Origin: Pseudomonas sp. LB-090624
GTDB lineage: Bacteria; Pseudomonadota; Gammaproteobacteria; Pseudomonadales; Pseudomonadaceae
Assembly: GCF_003205205.1 (NCBI RefSeq)
Contig: NZ_QJRL01000015.1
Location: 1 to 64,000, forward strand
Reading direction: 5' to 3'
Length of the DNA stretch: 64,000 nucleotides
Positions within the stretch are counted from its first letter, which is position 1; each line of letters opens with the position of its first letter. The notes beneath the pieces were generated by a model, which searched no databases, was not told where the DNA came from, and saw only the letters and a list, made by a program, of their open reading frames with translations. The position numbers and the translations under genes are program-made. Positions 1-11,369 of the stretch are shown here, piece by piece.

Positions 1-3000
1 CGTTGAAGTCAACCAGCACCCGCTGGCGTTCTTCAGCCGGCAACACCGGCAAGCGCTGCACTGGCAGGTCCGGTTCGTGCTCCAGGGCCTCGACCATGGC
101 TTGCAGCAACCGCGCCATCTGCCCGCAAATACGCGCTGCGCCCACTGTTGCCGGGGTCATGGCGACCAGGCGGAAGCCGTCCCCCAAGTCATCCACGTTC
201 AGGCTCAACGGGTAGTTGGTGCGCTCCTGCCCTTCCAGCACTTCGATGCCTTCCCAGCCCCGACGCTGCGTGGCATCGGGCTCGGCGCCGTGGCGGTAGT
301 TGAGCATGGCGCTGAACAGCGGCAACGGTGCAGCAACGCCACTGCAACGCTGGGCCAAGGCCAGCGAGGCATGCTCGTGGACCAGCAGTGCGCTCAGGCG
401 CTGGTGCACGTCCCGAGCCGCGCTGCGCAGGCCACAGTTCGCGAGGTCGACGCGCAGCGGCAAGGTGTTGATGAACATACCCAATGCCCGCTCCGCACCC
501 TCACCGCCCTGGAGGCGGCCGAGCAGCACGGTGCCGAACACCACCCGCTCCTGGCCGCTGGCAGCCGCCAGCAAACGCGCCCAGGCCAAGTGGAACAGGC
601 TGGCGACGCTGATGCCCAACTGCCTGGCCTGCTGCCGCAGGCGCGTGGCAAGTTCGCCCGAGAGCGGCCGCTTGGCCTCTTGCAGGTCGCGGCCGTCGCC
701 TTGTACGTCACCCAGGCCGAACGGCAGGGTGGGTTCGTCGATATCCGCCAGTTGCGCGCGGAAAAACGCCTCGTGATCGGCCTGGCTGATGCCCAGCCGG
801 GCCTGGGCCACGTAGTTGCGGTATGGCACCGGCTTATGGATGGGTGCCGGGCCGCCTTGCAGATAGGCGCTCAGCTCCTCGCCGACCACTTCCAGGGCGG
901 TGTGGTCGAGAACGATGTGGTGGAACTGCAGGGTGGCCTCGATCGGGCCGTCCGCGTCAGTGTACAGCAGGCGGATCAGCGGGGCCTGGGTCAGATCGAG
1001 ACCTGTATCGGACTCCGCGCGAGCACGGGGCGCTTGCACAACCGGTGCGACTCCGCGCAGGACCACCTGCACAGGTTGCGGCAGGCCTTCCCAGAGCACG
1101 GCAGTGCGCAGCACATCGTGGCGGGCGATGACGTGGTCCAGCGCGTCAGCAAACGCTTGCAGGCGCTCACGGCTGGCGAAACGTAGCCGGGAGTACAGCA
1201 CGTAAGGGTCATGCTCGGCGCTCAGGTGGTGATAGAGGATGCCCTCCTGTAGCGGCGCCAGTGGATAAATGTCTTGTACGTTGGTAACACCGCCCGGTAT
1301 CTGGGCGACGATGCGCTCAATGGCAGGCTGGTCGAGCTCGATCAGGCTGAGCAACTGCGGGGTAATTTGCGTGCACCCTGGCGGGATTCGGTTTTCGGGT
1401 ACATCTACCGGCTGGTCGGCGCCCAGGGTGGCGGCAAGCGCAGCAATGGTCGGCTGGCCGAACAGGGTCCGCACATCGGCCTGCAGGCCTTCAAGGCGCA
1501 AGCGTGCGGTCAGGCTCACGGCCAGCAGGGAATGACCGCCCAGTTCGAAAAAGTTATCGTGCCGGCCGACCTGCCCGATACCCAGCAACTCGCTCCACAG
1601 CCGGGCCAGCAAGGTTTCGGTCGGGCCCGACGGCGCCTCGTAGGGCCGCCCGTGCAGGGCCGCATCCGGTGCTGGCAGCGCCTTGCGGTCGAGCTTGCCA
1701 TTCGGCGTAAGGGGCAATTGCTCGAGGTGGATGTACAGGGCCGGCACCATGTATTCGGGCAGGTGAGCCTGCAATGCCTGGCGCAGATCGTCTGCGGGCT
1801 GCGCAGTGCCGGTGTAGTAGGCCACCAGCCGGGCGTCCTCGACCGCCAGCACAACCGCCTGGCGTACACCCGCCACCCGGCTGAGACAGGCTTCGATTTC
1901 ACCCGGCTCGATACGCAAGCCACGCAGCTTGATCTGCTGGTCGATACGGCCAAGGAACATCAGGTCGCCGTCCTGGGTCAGGCGCACCAGGTCGCCGCTG
2001 CGGTACAACCGTTCGCCTGCGACAAAGGGGCTGGCAATGAAACGCTCGGCCTGTAGCTCGGGCAGGCCCAGGTAACCCCGTGTCACCCCCGCGCCGCCAA
2101 TGTGCAGTTGCCCGGCGACACCCCACGGCACGAGCTGGTCGTAGGCATCCAGCACATAAAGCCGGGTATTGTCGATTGCCTGGCCGATCGGCAACGCACC
2201 TTGGGCCAGGGGGGCGCCGGGCTCAAGTGTCCATACGCTGCAATCCACCGTGGCCTCGGTAGGGCCGTAGACGTTGTGCAAGCGCACCTGCGGCAACTGT
2301 TGGCGCACCTGGGCGGCCAAGGCTGCGCTCAGCTCGCCGCCGCCGCACACGATGTCGGTCAGCGACGTGCAGTGGCTGCTCTGGGGCTGTTCGATGAATT
2401 GCTGGAGCAACGCCGGCACGAACTGCACCACGCCTACCTGCTGCGCCTGGATCAACTGTGCCAGGTAGGCAGGGTCGTGCTGGCCGTTCGGCCGCGCCAG
2501 TACCAGGCGCAACCCGCTGCACAGCGGCCAGAACAGCTCCCAGACCGAGGCGTCGAAACTGATCGGCGTCTTGTGCAGCACGCCGCCCGCGGCCGCTGCC
2601 GCTGCCGGGCACAGCCGGCGGCTCCACTGCACCAGGTTGACCACGTTGCGGTGCTCGACCATCACCCCCTTGGGCAGGCCGGTGGAACCGGAGGTGTAGA
2701 TCACATAGGCCAGGTGCTGTGCGCCGAGCCCGGCAATACCCGGGTTGCTGACTGGCTGTCGCTGCCAGCACGGCTGGTCCAGGTCGATCCGCGGCAGCGC
2801 TGCGACAGCTACCACATCACGGGTGGCCGCCTGGACCAGCACTGCCCGCGGGGCACTGTCGGCCAGCATATGGCGCACGCGTTCGGCCGGATAGCCCGGG
2901 TCCACCGGCACATAGGCAGCCCCTGCCTTGAGGGTCGCCAGCAGGCCGACCACCAGGTCCAAACCTCGCTCGACGCAGATCGCCACACGATCGTCAGGTT

Positions 3001-6000
3001 TGACGCCCATGCCGATCAAGTGGTGTGCCAGGCGGTTGGCCTGGTCGTTCAGCTGGCGGTAGCTCAACTGGCCGTCTTCGGCCACCAGGGCAATGCTGTC
3101 TGGCGAGCGCCGTACCTGCGCCTCGAACAGGCTGTGCAACGGCTGTTCCACATGTGGCTGCGGCGGATGCCCGGCCAGCAACGCTAGACGCTCGTCGTCT
3201 GCAAGCAACGAAAGCTGCTGCACAGGCAGCTGTGGTTGCTGCTCGAGTGCGTCCAGCAGGCCTACAAGCACCTGCTGCAGCTGGCCGCACACGCGCTCGG
3301 CGCCCACTTGCGGGGTAACCTGGGCGCTGATGCGCAGGCCGTCGCCCAGGTCATCGACGTTGACGCTGACGGGGTAATTGCCATGCCCGCGTGCGGGCAG
3401 CACCTGGATGCCTGCCAGGGCTTGATCGCGCGCCTGCTGCTCGCTTGCGGTGGCGCCGTGGCGGTAGTTGAGCATGGCGCTGAACAGCGGCGCTGGTGCC
3501 GCCACCCCACTGCAACGCTGGGCCAGGGCCAGCGAAGCGTGTTCATGCACCAGCAGCGCAGCGAGGCGCTGATGGGCCTGGGTGACCCCTTCGAGCACGC
3601 TCACCCCGTGCAGGTCGAGGCGCAATGGCAAGGTATTGATGAACATGCCCAGGCCACGTTCGGCGCCGGCCCCACCTTGCAGCCGGCCAAGCAGCACCGT
3701 GCCGAAGACTACGCTGGATTTACCGCTGGTGGCGGCTACCAGCCGGGCCCATGCCAGGTGCAGCAGGCTGGCGGCACTCACACCCAGTTGCCGGGCCTGG
3801 CTGCGCAGGCGCTGGTACTGGGTAGCGGGCAACGTCATGCTGGCCAGCTCAAAGTGCTGGGCCTGGCCCTGCAGGTCGGTGAGGCCGTAGGGCAAGGTTG
3901 CTTCGTCGATATCGGCAAGTTGGGCGCGGAAGAAGGCTTCGTGCTCTGCTTCGCTGATGCCCAGGCGGGCCTGGGCCACGTAGTTGCGGTATGGCACAGG
4001 TGACCGGGCAGGCTGCAGGCCGTGCAGGTGGTCGCGGATTTCGGCCAGCACCACTTTCATTGCGGTGTGGTCCAGGACGATGTGGTGGAATTGCAGCGTG
4101 GCTTCGACAGGGCCGGCGGATTCGCTATAGCACAGGCGGATCAGAGGCGGTCGGCTGAGGTCGAGCGTGGTGCCGGGTTCTTCACGGCACAAGGTTGCCC
4201 CTGCAGCAGGCAGTGCCAGGCTCGCGTTGCGCAGTACCACCTGGACGGGCTGCGCCAGGCCCTCCCAGAGCACGGCCGTGCGCAGTACATCGTGGCGTTC
4301 GATGACGTTGTCCAAGGCAGCTGCGAAGGCCTGCAGGCGTGCCTGGCTGTCAAAAACGATGGGCCATTGCAGCAGATAGGGATCTTCACCAGCGGCACTC
4401 AGGTGGTGGTACAAAATACCTTCCTGCAGAGGTGCCAGCGGGTAGATGTCCTGCACATTGGCAGCGCCACCCGGTACCGCTGCGACGATGCGCTCGATAG
4501 CGGCCTGGTCGAGCACCAACAATGGCAGCATGTCGGCGGTGATCTGCGTGCACCCGGTTGGAATGCGGTTTTCAGGCACGAGCACTTGCCGGCCTTGGCC
4601 CATGGCAGCCGCCAGGGACGCTACCGTAGGCTGGCCGAACAGCACCCGCACGTCGGTAGGCAGGCCCTGCTGACGCAGGCGCTCGATCAGGCTGACCGCC
4701 AGCAGCGAGTGGCCGCCCAGCGCGAAGAAGTTATCGTGGCGCCCTACCCGCTCCACACCCAGCACGTCGGCCCATGTCAGGGCCATCGCGGCTTCGGTTT
4801 CACCCTGGGGTGCCTCATAGCCCTGCCCGACAAGGTCGGCCGAGGCCGGTTCGGGTAGCGCGCGGCGGTCCAGCTTGCCATGGCTGGTCAGCGGCAGTTC
4901 TTCCAGGCAGATAAAGGCTTGCGGCACCATATGCGCCGGCAGGCTGGCCTGCAGCGCCTGGCGCAGGCCCTCGGTCGCGACCGGTGCGGTTGCGGTGAAC
5001 CAGGCCAGCAGGCGGTCGTCGCGCACCAGTACCACAGCGTCGCGGATGCCCGGCTGGGCAGCCACGGCGGCCTCGATCTCACCCAACTCCACGCGCGCGC
5101 CGCGGATCTTCACCTGGTCGTCGTTGCGGCCAAGGTAGTCCAGGGTGCCGTCAGCATTCCAGCGCACCAGGTCGCCGCTGCGGTACATGCGTGCGCCCGG
5201 CAGGCGGCTGAACGGGTCGGCAAGGAACCGCTGCTCGGTCAGTTCGGGGCGGTTGAAGTAGCCGCGCGCCACTTGGGCGCCGCCGATGTACAGCTCGCCA
5301 GTGACACCTGCCGGCACCGGCTGGAGCCGCTGGTCCAGTACGTAGGCACGGGTGTTGGCGATGGGTTTGCCAATGTGCAGTGCACCGCCCGGCAGCAATA
5401 CGCCAGAGGTGGCGACGACGGTGGTTTCGGTCGGGCCGTAGTTGTTGACCAGGGCGAACCCGGGGTCGCGGTCAAATTGGCGCAGCCGGTCGCCTCCCAC
5501 CAGCAAGGTGCGCAAGGTCGGGTGCTGCTGGGCACGGTGCAATGCCTGCTCGGCAACCGGCGTAGGCAGGAAACTGACTGTCAATGGCTGCGCCAGCCAC
5601 CAGTCCAGCAGCTCTTCGACGTGTTCATTGCCGATGTGTGCGGGCGGCAGGTGCACGGTGGCACCGGCACACAAGGCCGGCCACACCTCCCAGGCCATGG
5701 CGTCGAAACCGAAGCCGGCCACGCTCGACGTGCGTGCACCGGCTTCCAGGGCAAAAGCCTGGCAATGCCAGTGCACCAGGTTGGCCAGCATATGGTGCTC
5801 GACCATGACGCCTTTGGGCTGACCCGTGGAGCCGGAGGTGTACACCAGGTAAGCCAGTTGGTGGGCATCCAGGCCGGGTACCTGTGGGTTCTCGGCCTGG
5901 CTGTGGAATGCCTCTGGCTGATCGAGGTCCAGCCGGGGGATTTCGCCTGGCAGGCCGATGATGTGCGCATCGGCCAGCACCAGTTTCGGCGCACTGTCGC

Positions 6001-9000
6001 TCAGCAGGTAGGCAATGCGATCGGTCGGATACGCCGGGTCGACCGGTACATACGCCGCACCTGTCTTGAGCACTGCAAGCAGGCCGATGATGCGTTCGGC
6101 GTGGCGGCCCGTGCACAGGGCAACCCGGTCACCACACTGCACACCATCGGCGATCAGCCGGTGTGCCAGCTGGTTGGCGCGTCGGTTCAGCTCGCCGTAG
6201 CTGAGCGCCCGGTCGCCCTGGGTCACGGCAGTGGCATCGGGCGTACTGGCGGCGCGGGCTTCGATCAGGGCATGTACGGTGTGCCCTTGCGGGTAAGCCT
6301 GCGCGGTTGCATTGAAGCGGCCAACCAGCTGTTGAAGGGCCTCATCACCAAGAACCGGCAGGCTGGCGAGGGAGGTAGCCTGGCCTTGTTCCAACGCCTG
6401 GACCAACTGCGCCACGGCGTTGGCCATCCACATGGCCACCCGCGCCGCGCCGATCGCCGGCAGGGCCAGCACGCTGAAGGTGAAATCGCGGCCCAGGTCG
6501 TTGACGCTGAGGGTCAACGGGTAGTTGCTGCGCTCTTCGCCTCCGAGCAGGCGTACCCCCGCCCAGATGCCCTCGCCTTCCCGCGGCGCATCGTCGGCGC
6601 TGTGGCGATAGTTCAGCAAGGCGCTGAACAGCGGTACCGAGGCCGGCACGCTGCTGCAGCGCTGGGCTAGCGCCAGCGGCGCATGTTCATGGGCCAGCAG
6701 CGCCGACAGGCTGCGGTGGGTCGCGCGCACGGCAGCCTGTACCTGCACAGTCGTGTCCACCCGCAGCGGCAAGGTGTTGATGAACATGCCCAAGGCCCGG
6801 TCAGCGCCCTCGCCGCCTTGCAGACGGCCCATCAGCACGGTGCCGAACACTACGTCATCGCGGCTGGCCAGCACGCCAAGCACACGGGCCCAGGCCAGGT
6901 GCATCAGGCTGGCGGCACTGACGCCCAGTTGCCGGGCCTGGTTGCGCAGGCGCAATGCCAGGCCCGGGTCCAGCGCCTGGCTTGCGCTTTCGATATCTCG
7001 ACCCTCGCCTTGCACATCGGCGTGGCCCAGCGGCAAGGTTGGCTCCGCCACCTCAGCGAGTATTTCGCGGAAGAACGCTTCATGCCCGCCCTGGTCGCTC
7101 AGGCAGGCCTGCGCCACGTAATTGCGATACGGCACCGCAGGCGGCAGGGTGTGCCCCTCACCGAACAACAGCGCACGCATTTCCCGGGCGACCACGTCCA
7201 TGGCGGTGTGGTCGAGGGTCAGATGATGGAACAGCAGAACCGCTACCACCTGGTGGTTGGCGGGGTCCATGCTGTAGTAAAGCCGCGTCAGCGGCGCCTG
7301 ACCAAGGTCCATGCGGTGATGACGGGCGTCATAACGGGCGTGCAACTGCTCGATGCGGGCGACACCGGGTTGCTCGGGCAGGTCAGTGACTTCGGTGACG
7401 CTCAGGTGCGCCTTGCGCCACACCACTTGCACCGGCTGCGGCAGGCCTTCCCAGTGCACAGCGGTACGCAGGATGTCGTGGCGATCGATCACCTGTTGCA
7501 AGGCGCCCGCCCAGGCCAGCAGCCGTTCGACGCTGTCGAACGCCAGCCGGGTCTGCAGCAGGTAGGGGTCGCCCTGCCCGGCGCTCAGGTGGTGGTAGAG
7601 CACCCCCTGTTGCAGCGGTGCCAATGGGTAGATTTCCTGCACGTTGGCCGCACCACCGGGTACGCTGGCGACCACCCGGTCGATCACGGCCTGATCCAGC
7701 CGGATCAGGCTGAGCATGTCCGGGGTGATATGCGCAGCATCGGCGGGTACCCGGTTGACCGGCACTTCGACCGCCTGCCCAGCCCCCACTGCGGCGGCCA
7801 GTGCTGCCAGGGTCGGCTGGCCGAACAGTACCCGTACGTCGATGACCAGATCGGCCTTGCGCAGGCGCTCGACCAGGGTCACGGCCAGCAGCGAATGGCC
7901 GCCCAGTTCAAAGAAATTGTCGTGTCGCCCTACCCGGTCTACCCCTAGCACGTCGGCCCATACCTGCGCCATGGCTGTCTCGGTTGCACCCTGCGGCGCC
8001 TCGTACTGCTGGCCAAACAGCGCGCCCGCCGCTGGCTCAGGGAGTGCGTTACGGTCCAGTTTACCGTGGCCGGTCAGCGGCAGCTCGTCCAGGCGGGTGA
8101 ACGCCAGCGGCAGCAGGTGCGCCGGCAAGCTCCGCTGCAGGGTTGCGCGCAGGGTGAGCGGGTCGACCGGCGCAGTTTCGGTGTACCAGGCCAGCAGGCG
8201 TTCGCCGCGCACCAGCACCACCGCATCGGCAATTTCCGGTTGCGCAGTCATTGCCGCTTCGATCTCGCCAAGCTCCACCCGTACACCGCGGATCTTCACC
8301 TGGTCGTCGTTGCGGCCGACGTACTCGAGGGTACCCTCCGCGTTCCAGCGCACCAGGTCACCGCTGCGGTACATGCGGGCGTTGGCCTGGGTGCTGAACG
8401 GGTCCGGCAGGAAGCGTTGTTCGGTCAGTTCCGGCCGATTGAAGTAGCCGCGTGCTACCTGCGCCCCGCCGATATACAGCTCGCCGGTAACGCCAACGGG
8501 GACGGGCTGCAGCCCTTCGTCCAGCACGTAGGCCCGGGTATTGGCAACCGGCTGGCCGATATGCAGGCTACCGCCGGGGGTGATCTGCCCTGAGGTTGCC
8601 ACCACCGTGGTTTCGGTCGGGCCATAGTTGTTGACCAGGGCAAAGCCCGGATCACGGTCGAACTGGCGCAGGCGGTCGCCACCGACCAGCAAGGTGCGCA
8701 GGGTCGGGTGCTGGTGATCGCGGCGTAGCGCCTGCTCGGCGACCGGGGTAGGCAGGAAGCTCACCGTCAGGGGTTGCTGCAGCCACCAGTCGAGCAACTC
8801 TTCGACATGTTCATTGCCGATAGGCTGGGGTGGCAGGTGCAGCGTGGCGCCAGCGCACAGGGCTGGCCACACTTCCCAGGCCATGGCGTCGAAGCCAAAA
8901 CCGGCGACGCTGGAGGCATGTGTGGCGGCCCCCACGGCAAAGGCCTGGCAGTGCCAATGCACCAGGTTGGCCAAGGCGTGATGTTCGATCATCACGCCCT

Positions 9001-11094
9001 TGGGCTGGCCGGTGGACCCGGAGGTGTAAACCAGGTAGGCCAGTTGCTGCGCATCCAGGCCAGGTATCAGCGGGTTGCTGTCGTCATCGGCAAAGGCCTC
9101 AGCCTGGTCCAGGTCCAGCCGCAGGCGTTCGTCCGGCAAGCCGTCGATGGACGTTTCCGCCAATACCAGCGCGGGGGCGCTGTCGCTCAGCAGGTAGGCG
9201 ATGCGTTCCGCCGGGTAGCCCGGGTCAACCGGCACGTAGGCAGCGCCGGCCTTGAGCACGCCCAGCAAGCCGACCACCCGGCTGGCGTTGCGCGGCAGGC
9301 ACAGGGCGACCCGGTCACCCGGCTGAACGCCGCGCGCGATCAACTGGTGAGCCAGCCGGTTGGCCTGGCGATTCAGCGCTGCGTAGCTCAGCGCCTGGCC
9401 GTCCTGCGTCACCGCCAGTGCTTCGGGTGCCCGGGCCACCTGGGCTTCGACCAGCGCATGCACGGTCTGGCCTTGCGGGTACTGCCGGCTGCTGTCGTTG
9501 AACCGCTGCAGCACCTGCTCGCGCTCTGCCGGCGGCAGTACCGCCAGGGCCTGCAACGGTGTGCCGGGTGCCTGCTCAAGGGCGTCGACCAGGCTGGCCA
9601 GCACGTGCTCGAACTGGTTGCACAGGCGTACTGCATTCCATTCGGGCAGGCACTGCACGGTCAGGCGCAGGTCTTCTCCCAGGTCATCGACACTGACGGT
9701 CAGTGGGTAATCGGTACGCTCCTCGGCGCCAACGATATCGATGCCGGGGGCCACGGGGATGACTTCGGCGGCATCCCCGGCGTCACTGTGGCGGTAGTTG
9801 AGCATGCTGTTGAACAGCGGCGCCGGGGCTGCCACGCCACTGCACCGCTGGGCCAGGGCCAGCGATGCCTGCTCGTGGCCGAGCAAGGCACTGAGCCGGC
9901 GATGGGTGGTCAGCAGCCCGTCGTGCACACTGTGCTGGCCCAGGTCGATGCGCAGCGGCAGGGTGTTGATGAACATGCCCAGCGCCTGCTCGCCACCGTC
10001 ACCGGTGGTCATGCGCCCCAGCAGCACGCTACCGAACACGACCGCCTGGCGCGCCGAAAGCTGGCCGATCAGCCGGGCGAACCCGAGGTGCAGCACGCTG
10101 GCAGGGCTGACCCCGAGTAGCCGGGCCTGCTTGCGCAGGCGCTGGCTGAGCGCGGGTTCAAGGGTCAGACGCGCCTGCTGCAGCGGTATGTCGGGTATAT
10201 CCTGCAAGCCGAAGGCAAGCGTGGGCTCATCGATATCAGCCAGCATCTCGCTGAAAAAGGCCTGGTGTGCCTGTTCGTCGAGGGCCTGGCGGGCGGCCGC
10301 GAGCACATTGCGAAACGGCATGGGGGCCGCCAGCTGTGCCGATGTGCCAGCCAGGTGCGCCTGGATTTCACGGCGGACGATATCCAGCGCAGTGTGGTCC
10401 ATGATCACGTGATGGAACATCAGCAGGGCTACCCACTCGTCGCCCTCCCCTTGGGCATGCATCAACTGCATCAGCGGCGCCTGGCGCAGGTCGAGGCGGT
10501 AGTGGCGCGGATCGTAACGCCGGCACAGGCCAGCCAGTGCGCTGCGCCCGTTCAGCGGCACGGCCTCGCGCAGCAGTGCCGCTTCGCGCCAAACCACTTG
10601 TACGGGGGCATCCAGGCACTCCCAGTGCAAGGCGGTGCGCAGAATGTCGTGACGCTGAATGACCCATTGCAGCGCCTGGGCGAAGGCTTCCAGGTGGGCC
10701 TTGCTGGCAAAGTGCAGTTGCACCTGCGACAGGTACGGGTCGCCGTTGCTGGCGGACAGGTGGTGGTAGAGCATGCCCTGCTGCAACGGGGCCAGCGGGT
10801 AGATGTCCTGCACGTTGGCCGCGCCACCTGGCACGCTCTCGACGATACGATCAATGGCCTGTTGATCCAGTGTTACCAGGGGCAGCATGTCGGGTGTGAT
10901 GCGAAATGCCGGGCTGAGCCAGTCGTCATCCTGTTCGGCGAGCATTTCCAGCAAAGCCGGCTTGTGCCGCGACAGTGCCTCCCACAAATGGTCGTCCAGG
11001 GTCTCGTCGTCACCCAGGACGATCAGGTCCTGGTCTTCACGCTGGAGTCGGATCGCACGGGTGGAAAGAGCAGCCATCAGTTCGCTGAAGTGCA
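1..11094 (-). CDS. psoB: Lipopeptide NRPS, second synthetase (partial, 3' end outside window)
   Basis: Nonribosomal peptide synthetase, cut by the left edge after about 3,700 residues. The start ATG at 11092-11094 follows AGGA. Residues 3-50 resemble a TubC-type N-terminal docking domain. Then come C-A-T, C-A-T, C-A-T and a fourth C domain; the window ends at the C/A linker of the next module. Carrier motifs (DNFFELGGHS type) lie near 7905, 4715 and 1540. A-domain cores (TSGSTGxPKGV) lie near 9010, 5825 and 2685. All four C domains read HHxxxDH, typical of dual epimerisation/condensation domains. Pocket residues read by aligning to GrsA positions are DAWFLGNVV (Leu), DAWFLGNVV (Leu) and DAWQVGVVD (Gln, possibly Glu). 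With the upstream synthetase this gives Leu-Glu-Leu-Leu-Gln, matching positions 1-5 of putisolvin (which has Ile at 4). That it is an NRPS is certain; the product assignment is inferred. Confidence 0.9.
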
Positions 11095-11277
11095 TCGGTA
11101 AGCATCCTGCTTTGCCTGAAAATGGGGATGGTGAACACGCTAATGGATCGTGACCGGGCGGTCTGACATGGGAAGCGGGGACAGGGGTGGAATTGGAAGG
11201 TAGGTCGTAAGGGTTTGTGGTGGGGCGAATACCGATGCGACCGCTGAAAGCGGCCGCACGCGAATGCCGCAGAACTG

Positions 11278-11299
11278 GCCCGCCCGGACCGGGTCGGGC
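11278..11299. other. GC-rich hairpin in the psoA-psoB gap
   Basis: The 275-base gap between the two synthetase genes (11095-11369) holds no convincing gene. It contains a GC-rich hairpin, GCCCG (11278-11282) pairing with CGGGC (11295-11299), and a smaller CCGCT/AGCGG hairpin at 11241-11253. Neither is followed by a T run on the minus strand, so they do not look like strong intrinsic terminators. They could instead affect processing or stability of a long psoA-psoB message. Confidence 0.35.
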
Positions 11300-11369
11300 G
11301 CGTGTTTCACTCGCGAACAGTGCGGGCGATGCGGGATGCCTGCACCGCCACGCACTCAAGCCAAACCCT

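Noticed and set aside
77..10120. Long plus-strand reading frames opposite the second synthetase (for example 77-1186, 4880-6670, 8774-10120)
   Set aside because: They mirror the coding strand of a high-GC NRPS. The products are rich in His, Gln, Ala and Arg without recognisable domains or ribosome-binding sites.
1..11094. Apparent long direct repeats
   Set aside because: These are the repeated C-A-T modules of the synthetase, not independent repeat elements.
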